Below, piece after piece: positions 27,599-36,370 of a stretch of DNA of 64,000 nucleotides. The first letter of the stretch is position 1; each line of letters opens with the position of its first letter. The position numbers were made by a program, and so were the translations under genes. This DNA comes from Alkalibacterium sp. (GTDB taxonomy: Bacteria > Bacillota > Bacilli > Lactobacillales > Carnobacteriaceae_A): assembly GCA_020832185.1 (NCBI GenBank), contig JAFIFE010000021.1:53907-117906 (forward strand), written 5' to 3'. The notes below the pieces were generated by a model. That model saw nothing but the letters and a program-made list of their open reading frames with translations, did no database searches and was not told the origin of the DNA.

Positions 27599-30490
27599 TT
27601 AATATAGATCGTACACTGCATCAAACAGCTCTTTCTCTTTTTCGATTTGTGCTTTGTTCCCTATGACTGCGACCGTACTTTCACTGATCACTTTTTCAAC
27701 CGGTTCTTTGAGTGCTGACAACTTCTCTGAATCTGTTGCGAGGATTTCTTCTTTCAAACGAATGATATCCTGAGTTGTCAGACCTTGCTTGAAACGGGAG
27801 AATGCCGTCACTCCTTTTTTATACGCTGATTTTGGTTGTTCCAGCGGGCTCAGTGTGCCGATGATGTATTTCAGGAGTTCAGATTCTGATAACGCCAATG
27901 TATCCACATAAGCCGGCACTTGTTTATATATGTCCAGTGTCTTAGTAATATTCGGATCACGGTAAGAGGCCAGAGCCATATTCCCGTTACGTCTGTGCAG
28001 ATACAGAGAACCGTATGCGCCCCCTTTTACCCGGACGTTATTCCAAAGGTAATCAAATCTTAAGGCAGTCGACAGAACTTGAGATTCTCCTGTAAAGTCC
28101 AAATGTCCGCGTGCATCAGCAGCTAAACCGACATAATTGACATCCTGAGCGGTAACAAACGCCTCATTCTGCTTCGTGCCGGCTTCATGTACGGCTGGCT
28201 GGCCCAAATCTGCAGCTGGAAGCTCCGCAAAGGCATCGGTTAGTGCTTGTTTCACTTTTTCACTCTGCGCTCTGTCCCCTACGTAAATAGCGTTTAAACG
28301 ACGCTTGTTTAGTAGCTTGTCGAGCATATCTGAGAGTCCGTTGCTTAATTCTGACTCAGATTCCGCTTTGAGTTCATCTCTCGTAGCTTTCAGGTAGTTG
28401 AACTGATCGATTCCGTTTAAGTGCTCACCTAATTTAGATAACGGTTTGACCTGGCTCAATGCACGGTTAGCCGCAATGACATGTGCACCAAAATTGATGC
28501 GGTTCTCAAAGTCGGAAATGTAGCTTTGGATGAGTTTCAATATTTCACTCTGATCGTCGAATTGAGTGGTCGACACGATGTCTTTCATTAAATCGACTAG
28601 TTCAGTCAGTTTCTCACTTAACGCCTTTCCGCTCAATACAAAATAAGGGGTCAAATGGCCTTTCTGATCTTCAAAAATGGTCACTTTTCCATTGATGCCA
28701 CCTGTGTGCGTATCGATTTGCGTCTGCAAGCTGGTCGCATCATATTTATCCGTATCCAGTTCTCCAAGCAAATCGCTTAAAAGGCTGAGTGCAGCATAGT
28801 CTTCTGATTTGAAGTCGCTGATGTCGAAATACAAACTGATATAGTCGATTCCAGAGGTGAACTGTTCTGAGTAGTAGAAATGCGTATCCTCAAAGAATGC
28901 AGACTCCTCTAATGGATAATCGGGTTCGTCAGTGGTCAGGTCTTCTCTAGTAAGAGTCGGAATCTTGGCTAAGTCTTCCGGACGGTCCGGTGTTTCCTGA
29001 CGTGTGATCAGGTCCTGAGTTTTTTCTACAATAGCCTGGACCTCTTCGTCGGACAACCCAGCTTTATATGCTTGCAGTTTTTCGAGTGTTTTAGCCTCAA
29101 GTTTATCGCTTTTACCCGGCTCTGCCTTCAAGACAACTTCCACACGCAGCGCGTTGTTCAACAGTTTGCGTTCGATCAGTTTTTCAAAATAGCCATCTTC
29201 TGACAATTCTTCCAGTTCACCTAGATACTTAGAAAACTGAAGACGGTCATAGGGGGCTTTATCATAAAGCCACGTGCTTAATGCATTAATTGCATAAATG
29301 ACGCCGCGCGGATTGTCTTCTGAAATAACCGCTTCTTTTGTCTGGAAAATAATTTTATTTAATGCGGCTTTGATCAAGTCCTTGTCCAGGCCTTTTTCGA
29401 CAATGTCAGTCAACGTGTCTGTGACAACCTGATTAAAGCGGTCGATATTCTTGGCTTCTGCATATTTAGCAGTGATCACGAATGCAGTCGGGTATCCGAT
29501 ATCTGCGACATCACTCTCAATATCTCCACCAATCTCTGCATCTAACAATGCTTTTTGAAGCGGCGCCTGATTATGACCAAATAAGATCTCATCAAGGACC
29601 TTCATCCCATAATTATCTAATGCATCTTCTGGTTCGAGGACGTGCCAGCCCAATGCTAAGTAATCTTTTCCTTCAGGGGTGTCTCCATCAGTAATAGAGT
29701 AGGTTTCTTCAAATCGAGTCGCTTTGGGTTCAGGAACAGCGACAGTCAAATCAACCGCATCTTCTTTTCCCATGCCATTAAAGTAGCTTTCTAATTCATT
29801 AAATACGGTAGCTGTGTCAATGTCACCATAAAGGACAGTCAGCGAATTGCTGGGGTGATAGTACTTTTTATGGAAATCCAAAAACTCGTCCTGAGTCAAA
29901 CTAGGAATCGCTTTGGGTTCTCCCCCTGAGTTGTACTGATAAATGGTATCTGGGTACAATTGACTGGATAAGTGATCATATAACTGACTTTCAGGCGATG
30001 CAGTCGCCCCTTTCATCTCGTTATAGACCACCCCTTTGTAGATCAGGTCATCTTCAGGATTTTCTAAATGATAGTGCCAGCCTTCCTGCTCCAAAATCTG
30101 CGCATCATCATATAGTTTAGGACTGAATACAGCATCCAGATAGACACCGACTAAATGCATGAAGTCCTTCTGGTTAGTTGAGGCTACTGGATAAATGGTT
30201 TTATCTGAGAAAGTCATGGCATTGACGAACGTATTCAGTGACCCTTTGATCAGTTCAACAAACGGTTCTTTAGACGGGTATTTTTCAGATCCGTTCAATA
30301 CAGAGTGCTCTAAAATATGAGCAATGCCGTTATCGTTGTAAGGAGGTGTTTTGAATCCGATCGTGAACGCTTTGTTCTGATCGTCGTTGGCTAGATGAAG
30401 CACCTGTGCGCCTGTTTCTTCGTGAGCATAAAGCGTACCCGCTGATTGAATGTCAGGCAGGTCCTGTGTCTCAATTTTTTTAAATGTCAT
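27599..30490 (-). CDS. Insulinase-family (M16C) metallopeptidase, presequence-protease-like
   Basis: 963 residues, the length of the PreP/M16C group. The inverted zinc motif HxxEH is intact (H58, E61, H62 in AHILEHSVLNG), with the distal glutamate expected in YKGVVYNEMKGA. Four M16 domains run through the protein, with LEQPKSAYKKG and the R/Y pair in GGAYGSLYLHRR near the C-terminus. It is cytoplasmic and degrades peptides. The start at 30490 is preceded by GAAGGAGAATTGT; the TTG at 30505 is part of that ribosome site. Monocistronic. Confidence 0.94.
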   Translation of the reverse strand: MTFKKIETQDLPDIQSAGTLYAHEETGAQVLHLANDDQNKAFTIGFKTPPYNDNGIAHILEHSVLNGSEKYPSKEPFVELIKGSLNTFVNAMTFSDKTIYPVASTNQKDFMHLVGVYLDAVFSPKLYDDAQILEQEGWHYHLENPEDDLIYKGVVYNEMKGATASPESQLYDHLSSQLYPDTIYQYNSGGEPKAIPSLTQDEFLDFHKKYYHPSNSLTVLYGDIDTATVFNELESYFNGMGKEDAVDLTVAVPEPKATRFEETYSITDGDTPEGKDYLALGWHVLEPEDALDNYGMKVLDEILFGHNQAPLQKALLDAEIGGDIESDVADIGYPTAFVITAKYAEAKNIDRFNQVVTDTLTDIVEKGLDKDLIKAALNKIIFQTKEAVISEDNPRGVIYAINALSTWLYDKAPYDRLQFSKYLGELEELSEDGYFEKLIERKLLNNALRVEVVLKAEPGKSDKLEAKTLEKLQAYKAGLSDEEVQAIVEKTQDLITRQETPDRPEDLAKIPTLTREDLTTDEPDYPLEESAFFEDTHFYYSEQFTSGIDYISLYFDISDFKSEDYAALSLLSDLLGELDTDKYDATSLQTQIDTHTGGINGKVTIFEDQKGHLTPYFVLSGKALSEKLTELVDLMKDIVSTTQFDDQSEILKLIQSYISDFENRINFGAHVIAANRALSQVKPLSKLGEHLNGIDQFNYLKATRDELKAESESELSNGLSDMLDKLLNKRRLNAIYVGDRAQSEKVKQALTDAFAELPAADLGQPAVHEAGTKQNEAFVTAQDVNYVGLAADARGHLDFTGESQVLSTALRFDYLWNNVRVKGGAYGSLYLHRRNGNMALASYRDPNITKTLDIYKQVPAYVDTLALSESELLKYIIGTLSPLEQPKSAYKKGVTAFSRFKQGLTTQDIIRLKEEILATDSEKLSALKEPVEKVISESTVAVIGNKAQIEKEKELFDAVYDLY

Positions 30491-30634
30491 ACAATTCTCC
30501 TTCAATTCACATTATTTTGTCATGTAACTCTATTGTACACGATTCTTTTATTTTTTCCTATCCTGTGCTTTGTAAATGTTGACTGATTTAGTCGTTTTTT
30601 TGATTCAAATGTTCTTAACTGCCCGTTGCCCTTC

Positions 30635-31654
30635 TTACATCATGGTCAGGGCCATTAATCCGATGTAACTTACAAAAGTAATCAGCACACTCAGCATGGT
30701 TCCGATCACAAAATACTCGGAAAAATAAGGGTCATCAGCAATCAGTTTATATCTGGCGAAGGCTTTGATCGACAGGATTGCAACGACAGACAACAGACTT
30801 CCGTATACGAACGAGAGAAAAATCAGTATCCGTTCCAGATTGCCGATCATCGCCCCTGCCCCTTTGAATCCGGATTCCTGTAAGGGAGCTGCGTCCTTTA
30901 GGTAAGATGTATCAGAGAGCTTTCGCTCATTCCCTTTAGGGTCATACTGCACACTTAAAGTACGTATGATTAGATTAGCGGGTCTCATAAGCAGAATCAG
31001 TATAAAGGCCGTCTGGAGGAAAGCCTCGTACGGCAGACGGTTCTGCAGGATAATCAGTGGCTGGGGACCGGTATCGACTACTGATATGACCGTAATCATC
31101 AGTTGAGAAATAAATAAGGCCAGTGCACTTAAAACGATATAAGACGTCAACGTTTGTAAGACACTTCTTCTGTTCTCTTTAAGCCAGGTCACGGATGTTT
31201 TAGTTTTAAGAATCAGCAGACCTGTACTGATAATGATAAAGAAAATCTGGGTCAGAGGCTGTGTCCAGATAAACAGAAGCTGATTCATCAAGGTAATCCA
31301 GAATATAAACAGCATCTGATGCAGGGAAAACGCGATGATCTGTCCATTCTTTTTATAAAATGTCTGAAGGGCATGCGTTCGATTGTACTGAATCGTGCTG
31401 CTCAAAAACATATCGATGGCCTCCATGATGTATGTTCTGAATAAAGCATGGCCCAGTACGAGTCCGACACTGATCGACAACCATGACAGGTACTGCTCTG
31501 GTTCGATCAGACCGAAAATCACCAGACTTGTAAAGAAGATGCCCCAGGAGTATTGAGAATGGCCTTCTGCGTTTTTTGAATTAGCCAGGAATGTAGGGTA
31601 CCGTGTGAAGTAAAAGTATCCGACAATGTGGGCAATAAGTGCTTCAATAATCAT
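30635..31654 (-). CDS. DUF3307 family membrane protein
   Basis: 339 residues with about eight hydrophobic segments. The N-terminal IIEALIAHIVGYFYF and the LVLGHALFRTYIMEAIDMF segment fit DUF3307. It starts one base after the SatD stop, so the two are cotranscribed. The SatD/DUF3307 pairing is common in Firmicutes. In Streptococcus mutans sat genes were linked to acid tolerance and secretion; the molecular role is not known. Confidence 0.8.
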   Translation of the reverse strand: MIIEALIAHIVGYFYFTRYPTFLANSKNAEGHSQYSWGIFFTSLVIFGLIEPEQYLSWLSISVGLVLGHALFRTYIMEAIDMFLSSTIQYNRTHALQTFYKKNGQIIAFSLHQMLFIFWITLMNQLLFIWTQPLTQIFFIIISTGLLILKTKTSVTWLKENRRSVLQTLTSYIVLSALALFISQLMITVISVVDTGPQPLIILQNRLPYEAFLQTAFILILLMRPANLIIRTLSVQYDPKGNERKLSDTSYLKDAAPLQESGFKGAGAMIGNLERILIFLSFVYGSLLSVVAILSIKAFARYKLIADDPYFSEYFVIGTMLSVLITFVSYIGLMALTMM

Positions 31655-31655
31655 C

Positions 31656-32363
31656 TCATCGTCTCCGTTCTTCTATTTTCTCTGCAAGTAACCGTCTGGA
31701 GTGAATGTACTGTTTGATATGAGTCGAAATAAGCCGTTTACTGACCGTCTGTTCACTGACTGCCAAGTCCAGATAGTCAGTCATGGCAGATTTGATTGCC
31801 TGATTAGTGAATTCGTCGTACCCATGTTGATTTAAAACAATAAAGGCTGTTTCCTTCTGAGAAGTCGTCCAGTCGTTTCGGATGACGTTCTGCAGACGAA
31901 TGACGCTGTTGTGAAACTCGTCTGAATCATGGTTAGTAGAGACTTTTTCATTCAGTTGACCATAGTCGTCGTACTGATGTACCGATTCAATGGCTTCTCT
32001 AGCATACCAGTAAGCAGGCCCGTCTGTCCCGATACTGACTTTCCGGTTCTTAATTGGCGTGCTTAAGCGCCCAAGTCCGATGCCCCACCTTAACGTGACT
32101 TCTTCTCCTAACTGCTTTTTGGTCTGAAGCTGGAAATCAAGCGAAATGAGATCAATGATCAGAAAAGCTGTTTCGATTGAACCGATAATCCCCTGAAACT
32201 CATCCCCCAAAGTGATGGTCAAGTTCGATTCGATGTCTGAGGCAAAGCGTTTGTTGATCTTGGTTATGATTGAAACAAGGATTTCTTGTATTTGTGCGCG
32301 TTGTGTCATTTTTTTAGAGGCAATAATATCTGCTATCAATGCAATACTTAATTCTTCAGTCAT
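31656..32363 (-). CDS. SatD family protein
   Basis: 235 residues. The N-terminal ALIADIIASKKMTQRAQIQ and the TLGDEFQGI and LRWGIGLG blocks are those of SatD, and the core resembles a nucleotide-cyclase-like fold. A C-terminal helix-turn-helix-like segment (LDLAVSEQTVSKRLISTHIKQY) suggests nucleic-acid contact. It is coupled to the downstream DUF3307 membrane protein. Function unproven. Confidence 0.85.
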   Translation of the reverse strand: MTEELSIALIADIIASKKMTQRAQIQEILVSIITKINKRFASDIESNLTITLGDEFQGIIGSIETAFLIIDLISLDFQLQTKKQLGEEVTLRWGIGLGRLSTPIKNRKVSIGTDGPAYWYAREAIESVHQYDDYGQLNEKVSTNHDSDEFHNSVIRLQNVIRNDWTTSQKETAFIVLNQHGYDEFTNQAIKSAMTDYLDLAVSEQTVSKRLISTHIKQYIHSRRLLAEKIEERRR

Positions 32364-32407
32364 ACGAGTCCCTCCTCTTATCTTATATGCAGTATAACCC
32401 TTTTATA

Positions 32408-32449
32408 GTTGATTATCAAATATCAACCATAAAATGTTGAATTACGACA
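32408..32449 (+). repeat. 42-bp repeat, copy A (upstream of SDR)
   Basis: It shares 34 of 42 positions with copy B at 33529-33570, in the same orientation. It contains GTTGAT, ATCAAC and a third GTTGAA half-site, so it could be a multi-site operator. The two copies flank the SDR gene. Confidence 0.75.
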
Positions 32450-32537
32450 TGTTAGGAGTCCTCTATGGTTCAAGGTTAACTGAAAAGCTATTAAAATGGT
32501 AAGCGAGTGTAAATAATAGAATCTTAAATACGCTGTT

Positions 32538-32545
32538 GCTATAAT
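32538..32545 (+). promoter_or_regulatory. Extended -10 promoter of the SDR gene
   Basis: TGCTATAAT gives an extended -10 (TATAAT at 32540-32545) with no good -35. It lies 55 bases before the ATG, which has AAAGAGGAGACG as ribosome site. Confidence 0.55.
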
Positions 32546-32600
32546 TTAAGTGTTCATAGCGCCAGCTGTGGGCTAAACTTTAAAGAGGAGACGATCAGAT

Positions 32601-33494
32601 ATGTCAGATTCACACTTAACGGATCCACGTACAAAGTATTTTAATCAGAAATTCCCGGATCAGGAACAAGACACGCCTGCCCTTCAGCACAAAATGGACC
32701 CTCAACCTGATTCTGGTGAAGAAAGCTACAAAGGCAATAACCGATTAGAGGGACGAAATGCCCTGGTTACAGGAGGCGATTCTGGTATCGGTCGTGCAGC
32801 AGCGATTGCCTTTGCACGAGAAGGCGCCAACGTAGCCATCCAGTACCTCCCCGGTGAAGAAGAGGATGCTAATGCAGTTAAAGAGCTGATTGAAAAAGAA
32901 GGACGAAAAGCGGTCATCCTGCCTTTTGACTTACGTGAAGACAATGCCGGTACTGAAGTGGTCGAAAAAGCTGCAGAGGCTTTTGGCGCTCTAGATATCC
33001 TCGTACTGAATGCCGCACAGCAGATTGCTCAACCCTCACTTGAAGACTTGTCCATGAAACAGGTGAATGATACCTTTAAAGTCAACATTATCAGTTACTA
33101 TGAAAGTGTAAAGGCAGCTGAGAAGTACCTGAAACCTGGAAGTGCGATCATTACAACGACGTCAGTCCAGTCCTTCTCACCCAGTACAAGTCTGCTGGAT
33201 TATGCTGCGACTAATGGTGCAGTCAGCAACTTTACTGTGGCGTTAGCCCAGTACTTCGGACCTAAAGGTATTCGCGTCAATGGCGTAGCCCCTGGCCCTG
33301 TGTGGACACCCCTGCAGCTGGATAACGGGAAACTGGATGGGGACATTCCTGAATTTGGTCAGAATACGCCCCTTGGCCGTGCCGCTCAACCTGTAGAATT
33401 AGCCCCTGTGTATGTTTTCTTAGCATCAGATGAAGCTAGTTACGTAACTGGGCAAATATACGGCGTAACGGGAGGGAAACCCATCGATTTATAA
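32601..33494 (+). CDS. SDR-family oxidoreductase (GSP39/YhxC-like) lacking the catalytic lysine
   Basis: 297 residues with the long polar N-terminal extension (about 1-48) of general-stress SDRs. NAD(P)-binding TGGDSGIGRA (57-66), NAAQQ at the NNAG position, catalytic serine S188 in TTTSVQS and tyrosine Y201 in LLDYAATNG. The lysine of YxxxK should be residue 205, but the codon is AAT (Asn). This is unusual, because the lysine lowers the tyrosine pKa and binds the nicotinamide ribose. The protein may be inactive, altered or use another residue. The rest is intact with no frameshift. Flanked by the 42-bp repeats. Confidence 0.9.
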   Translation: MSDSHLTDPRTKYFNQKFPDQEQDTPALQHKMDPQPDSGEESYKGNNRLEGRNALVTGGDSGIGRAAAIAFAREGANVAIQYLPGEEEDANAVKELIEKEGRKAVILPFDLREDNAGTEVVEKAAEAFGALDILVLNAAQQIAQPSLEDLSMKQVNDTFKVNIISYYESVKAAEKYLKPGSAIITTTSVQSFSPSTSLLDYAATNGAVSNFTVALAQYFGPKGIRVNGVAPGPVWTPLQLDNGKLDGDIPEFGQNTPLGRAAQPVELAPVYVFLASDEASYVTGQIYGVTGGKPIDL

Positions 33495-33528
33495 TAATCG
33501 GTGAAACTGTTTCACTAAACTAAATAAC

Positions 33529-33570
33529 GTTGAATATCGAAAATCAACTATAATAAGTTGAATGATGACA
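33529..33570 (+). repeat. 42-bp repeat, copy B (downstream of SDR)
   Basis: 81% identical by eye to 32408-32449, same orientation, in the 3' intergenic region before the shared terminator. Confidence 0.75.
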
Positions 33571-33587
33571 AGACAAATGAATACAGA

Positions 33588-33625
33588 AAGAGACGCAGTA
33601 GAATGCTCGATTCTAGTGCGTCTCT
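33588..33625. terminator. Bidirectional terminator between SDR and OsmC genes
   Basis: AAGAGACGCA-G-TAGAAT pairs with ATTCTA-G-TGCGTCTCTT (one G/G mismatch) between converging genes. Confidence 0.88.
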
Positions 33626-33629
33626 TCGT

Positions 33630-34064
33630 TTAGTTATCCAGCTGTTGTTCGTAAGCAATCGTCTTTATGTCGATTGTCTGAGAGCCCCGTGTCAATTTTG
33701 ACACCGGACATCTTTTTTCAGCAGATTGTACAATCAATTCTGCCTGATCCAGGTCCATGTCTTCAATAGAAGCAAAAAGATCCACCTGAAAATAGTAACC
33801 GACCCCGTCTGCTTCGCGTCTCAGCTGTACGTTTGCAGAGACCTTGCTCCTGTTTTGAAACCCTCTAGCTTTGAGCAGCGACTGAATCGTAGCGTTCAGG
33901 CACGTCGTCATCGCTAAACCAAATAACTCTTCCGGATTCGTACCGGAAGAGTTATCTAATGGATGAGAGGTTTTAACGGACAAGGCATCAGGGCCTTCCA
34001 CAAAGGCGGTGCCATCGACACCATCTGTATTATGAATGGTAGCTTCAAATAAAGCTTTATCCAT
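33630..34064 (-). CDS. OsmC/Ohr-family peroxiredoxin-like protein
   Basis: 144 residues. Both reactive cysteines are present, in AMTTCLNATIQSL and EKRCPVSKLT, and SGTNPEELFGLA is the typical motif before the first. This group reduces organic hydroperoxides with thiols. The family is clear; whether OsmC or Ohr subtype is not. 16 bases downstream of the gene at 34081, probably cotranscribed with it. Confidence 0.92.
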   Translation of the reverse strand: MDKALFEATIHNTDGVDGTAFVEGPDALSVKTSHPLDNSSGTNPEELFGLAMTTCLNATIQSLLKARGFQNRSKVSANVQLRREADGVGYYFQVDLFASIEDMDLDQAELIVQSAEKRCPVSKLTRGSQTIDIKTIAYEQQLDN

Positions 34065-34080
34065 TTTATCCCCTCGTTTC

Positions 34081-34566
34081 TTAGCTTTTACGTTGTGACA
34101 GGTCTAGACCTTCGATTTTTTCAAGTTCAGGAAGCAATGCATTTAAAATACGTCCGCCAAAGACGAATACGTCCATCATTGGTTTAACGTCGTGTCCAGT
34201 GATCCCTAGATGACGCATGATGACTTCCCCGTCACCAGAAATAACAAAACGGTAGTAGCCGGAACGCATGGCATTGATTTCGTTTAATTCCGTTACGATT
34301 TCAGGCAGTCTGTTACGGTCAGTCACGTATCCAATTTTATTGTAAGTGATTTGATAGTTTGCACGTTCGACGTCAGCATCATGAATAATGACACCACACG
34401 CGACAGCTTTTGTTTTATTGACACGTAAAGCAGTCTGGAAAACGATTTGCTTCTGTTTTACTTCTTCGCCATCTTTTTTACGGACAGGCGCTTCGATTTC
34501 CTTAGATTTGAATTGAATTTTCTTTTCCTGGGCTAGATGTTGAAAGTTTTCAGTAATTACACTCAT
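34081..34566 (-). CDS. Hypothetical protein
   Basis: 161 residues, no signal peptide or membrane segment, mixed alpha/beta with a strong strand pattern (IVFQTALRVNKTKAVACGVII). I do not recognise the family; the shape recalls YbjN-like chaperone folds but this is not shown. The start at 34566 has GGAGGATTTTAAC before it; the in-frame ATG at 34581 overlaps that ribosome site. Probably cotranscribed with the OsmC gene. Confidence 0.75.
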   Translation of the reverse strand: MSVITENFQHLAQEKKIQFKSKEIEAPVRKKDGEEVKQKQIVFQTALRVNKTKAVACGVIIHDADVERANYQITYNKIGYVTDRNRLPEIVTELNEINAMRSGYYRFVISGDGEVIMRHLGITGHDVKPMMDVFVFGGRILNALLPELEKIEGLDLSQRKS

Positions 34567-34798
34567 GTTAAAATCCTCCATATAGTTAGTTATGATAGTA
34601 GTGTTTCACACAAGAGTTATTATAACATAAAACGCTTACTACATACAGAGGACATAGGAAGTTTTCTAATGATTGATTTGACAGGCTTAGGAAAGTCCAG
34701 TCAACGAGCCAGAAATGTCCCTGCCAGTCACTAAGAATAGGCCCCGTTACCACAGACAAAGGATCGACTCGGTCTTGTCATTTACTTAACCGGCTGAC

Positions 34799-35866
34799 CT
34801 AGTTGTTTTTGTACATCTTTTTGACTGTTTTTGAAATAGCCTTCCACTTCTCTTTTTCCTGTCGCATCATCTTCTCATTCTCTTTCCGTTCCACATAAGC
34901 CAGTTCTTTCTGCAGTTTAAGGTAACTGTTGTAACGGTCCTGTGCCAAAGTACCGTCACTCAAAGCCTGTTTAATTGCACAGCCTGGTTCAGTGTCATGT
35001 CGGCAGTCATTAAATTTACATGCGGAAATTAGAGATTCGATATCAGAGAAACTTTCACTCAAACCGGTGCTGTCTCCTTCGTTCCAGAGCTGGAATTCCC
35101 GCATGCCCGGCGTATCCACTATAATGCCTCCCTCTGGAAGTAAGATCAGTTCACGGTGGGTAGTGGTGTGTTTCCCTTTGCTGTCATCTTCACGAATCGT
35201 GTTGACCTTCATCTTCTCATCTTTCAGCAATGAATTCACAAGCGTTGACTTTCCGACTCCGGATGACCCTAAAAGTGCGGCGGTCAGATTAGGCTGTAAG
35301 ATATGGCTCAACGCCTCAATATTCTCGCCCGTTTCATTACTGACAAAATACAGTGGGACGCCAAATGCAATCTGATCGATTTCAAGCTCCAATTCCAGTC
35401 TTTTGGCATCCGTGATCAAATCTGACTTGGTCAGGACAATGACTGGTTGGGCACCTGAGTCCCACGTGGCTATCAGATACCGCTCCAGCCGTCTGAGATT
35501 AAAGTCATCATTACAACTCATCACCAGAAAGGCATAATCGATGTTAGCCGCGATGACCTGAGCTTTCGTTTCAAGTCCGGCTGTATTTCTCACAAAGAGC
35601 GACTGTCGGTTCAGTACGTGACGAATGATGCCCCGTTTTTCCCCAAGCAGTTGTTCGACCGCCACCCAGTCTCCGACAGCAGGAAACTCAAATGATGGAT
35701 TATAGTTAAATGATCCCGGCAAACTGCACAACCATTCCCCTTGTTCCATCCTTACTTTTGACAGGTCGCGGGATTGAGTCATAATTCGCCCGTTAACCCA
35801 GTTTTCTTTTTTTAAAACATCCCATTCGTTTTGTAAAGCTGTGTTCCATCCATATTGTTCTAACAT
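34799..35866 (-). CDS. rsgA: RsgA-type ribosome-assembly GTPase, probable second copy
   Basis: Circularly permuted GTPase that checks 30S maturation. 355 residues: N-terminal OB fold (about 25-90, VGDWVAVEQL), G4 LTKSDLI, G1 GSSGVGKSTLVN, G3 DTPGMREFQLW, then the zinc-binding cysteines and histidine in CKFNDCRHDTEPGC, and a lysine-rich tail. Housekeeping Firmicute RsgA is near 295 residues and usually sits with prkC/stp/rpe. This longer, solitary gene is therefore probably a paralogue. It lies behind a leader ORF and terminator (35903-36048), so expression is likely conditional. GGAGG is 10 bases before ATG. Confidence 0.9.
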   Translation of the reverse strand: MLEQYGWNTALQNEWDVLKKENWVNGRIMTQSRDLSKVRMEQGEWLCSLPGSFNYNPSFEFPAVGDWVAVEQLLGEKRGIIRHVLNRQSLFVRNTAGLETKAQVIAANIDYAFLVMSCNDDFNLRRLERYLIATWDSGAQPVIVLTKSDLITDAKRLELELEIDQIAFGVPLYFVSNETGENIEALSHILQPNLTAALLGSSGVGKSTLVNSLLKDEKMKVNTIREDDSKGKHTTTHRELILLPEGGIIVDTPGMREFQLWNEGDSTGLSESFSDIESLISACKFNDCRHDTEPGCAIKQALSDGTLAQDRYNSYLKLQKELAYVERKENEKMMRQEKEKWKAISKTVKKMYKNN

Positions 35867-35890
35867 TGTTAAATAGCCTCCAATTTAAGT

Positions 35891-35965
35891 TTAGCGCATA
35901 ATAAAAAACCGTGAACTTTTTTGAAAGTCCACGGTTCTGCACCCTAAATACCCTTTATGCGCTAA
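35891..35965 (-). promoter_or_regulatory. Outer inverted repeat of the rsgA attenuator
   Basis: TTAGCGCATAA (minus 35965-35955) and TTATGCGCTAA (minus 35901-35891) are exact 11-bp complements enclosing the terminator. The 5' arm contains the stop codon of the leader ORF, so a terminating ribosome would block it. Confidence 0.8.
35903..35936 (-). terminator. Attenuator terminator in the rsgA leader
   Basis: Minus strand AACCGTG-G-ACTTT pairs with AAAGT-T-CACGGTT around a four-base loop, followed by TTTTTT. It stands 37 bases before the rsgA start codon, inside the untranslated leader, where an unregulated terminator would prevent expression. Confidence 0.9.
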
Positions 35966-36048
35966 CGTGAAGGCGTAAAGAATTCGGTGAGTCTATGGGC
36001 AATCAAAAAAGGCAAAACTTCTGAGTAGTTCATATTTATATTAGCCAT
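35962..36048 (-). CDS. Leader peptide ORF (28 codons) of the rsgA attenuator
   Basis: A short ORF not previously called. ATG at 36048 has AGGGGTGTG about seven bases before it. An internal in-frame ATG at 36033 would give 23 residues. The peptide has a hydrophobic middle (VLPFLIAH) and ends FFTPSR; it has no run of one amino acid, so it is not an amino-acid attenuator. The last codons TCA CGT TAG resemble the 3' arm of the terminator: TTCACGTT against TTCACGGTT. They can pair with its 5' arm, a possible antiterminator. Modelled on erm/ABC-F leaders, ribosome stalling upstream would free this segment and allow rsgA transcription. Translation is not shown. Confidence 0.6.
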   Translation of the reverse strand: MANINMNYSEVLPFLIAHRLTEFFTPSR

Positions 36049-36084
36049 AGTCCATCACACCCCTATTCTTTACTTGATAATCCT

Positions 36085-36112
36085 ATTATAATCCGCTACT
36101 TTGATTTGTCAA
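36085..36112 (-). promoter_or_regulatory. Consensus sigma-A promoter for the rsgA leader
   Basis: Perfect TTGACA (minus 36112-36107) and perfect TATAAT (minus 36090-36085) with 16 bases between. It lies over the last codons of the 36086-36370 gene. Transcription would begin near 36078, leaving a leader of about 210 nt before rsgA. Confidence 0.85.
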
Positions 36113-36370
36113 TCCTTCTTTTGTATCAGTACTCTCAGAATGCACTGTCTCAACTTGTTTGAATGCCTCGATTTTGTCACTAATTATCTTTGTACACACA
36201 ATAAGTGTAGACAGTATCGAAGAAAAACCAGCTAGCATAAGTAAAATGTCAAATTCACCAAAAATATTTACGAATGAAACATTAGCAATCAAAGAGACCG
36301 TACCTAATAAACTATATCCTGTTAGGACAAAAAGAACAGCCCACAGTGCTATGGTTTTAATCATACTCAT
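36086..36370 (-). CDS. Small membrane protein, hypothetical
   Basis: 94 residues with two hydrophobic segments (about 6-30, 37-60) and a polar C-terminal tail of about 30 residues. No recognised family. AGGA lies about eight bases before the ATG. Its end hosts the rsgA promoter, and its stop codon overlaps the -10. Confidence 0.65.
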   Translation of the reverse strand: MSMIKTIALWAVLFVLTGYSLLGTVSLIANVSFVNIFGEFDILLMLAGFSSILSTLIVCTKIISDKIEAFKQVETVHSESTDTKEGLTNQSSGL

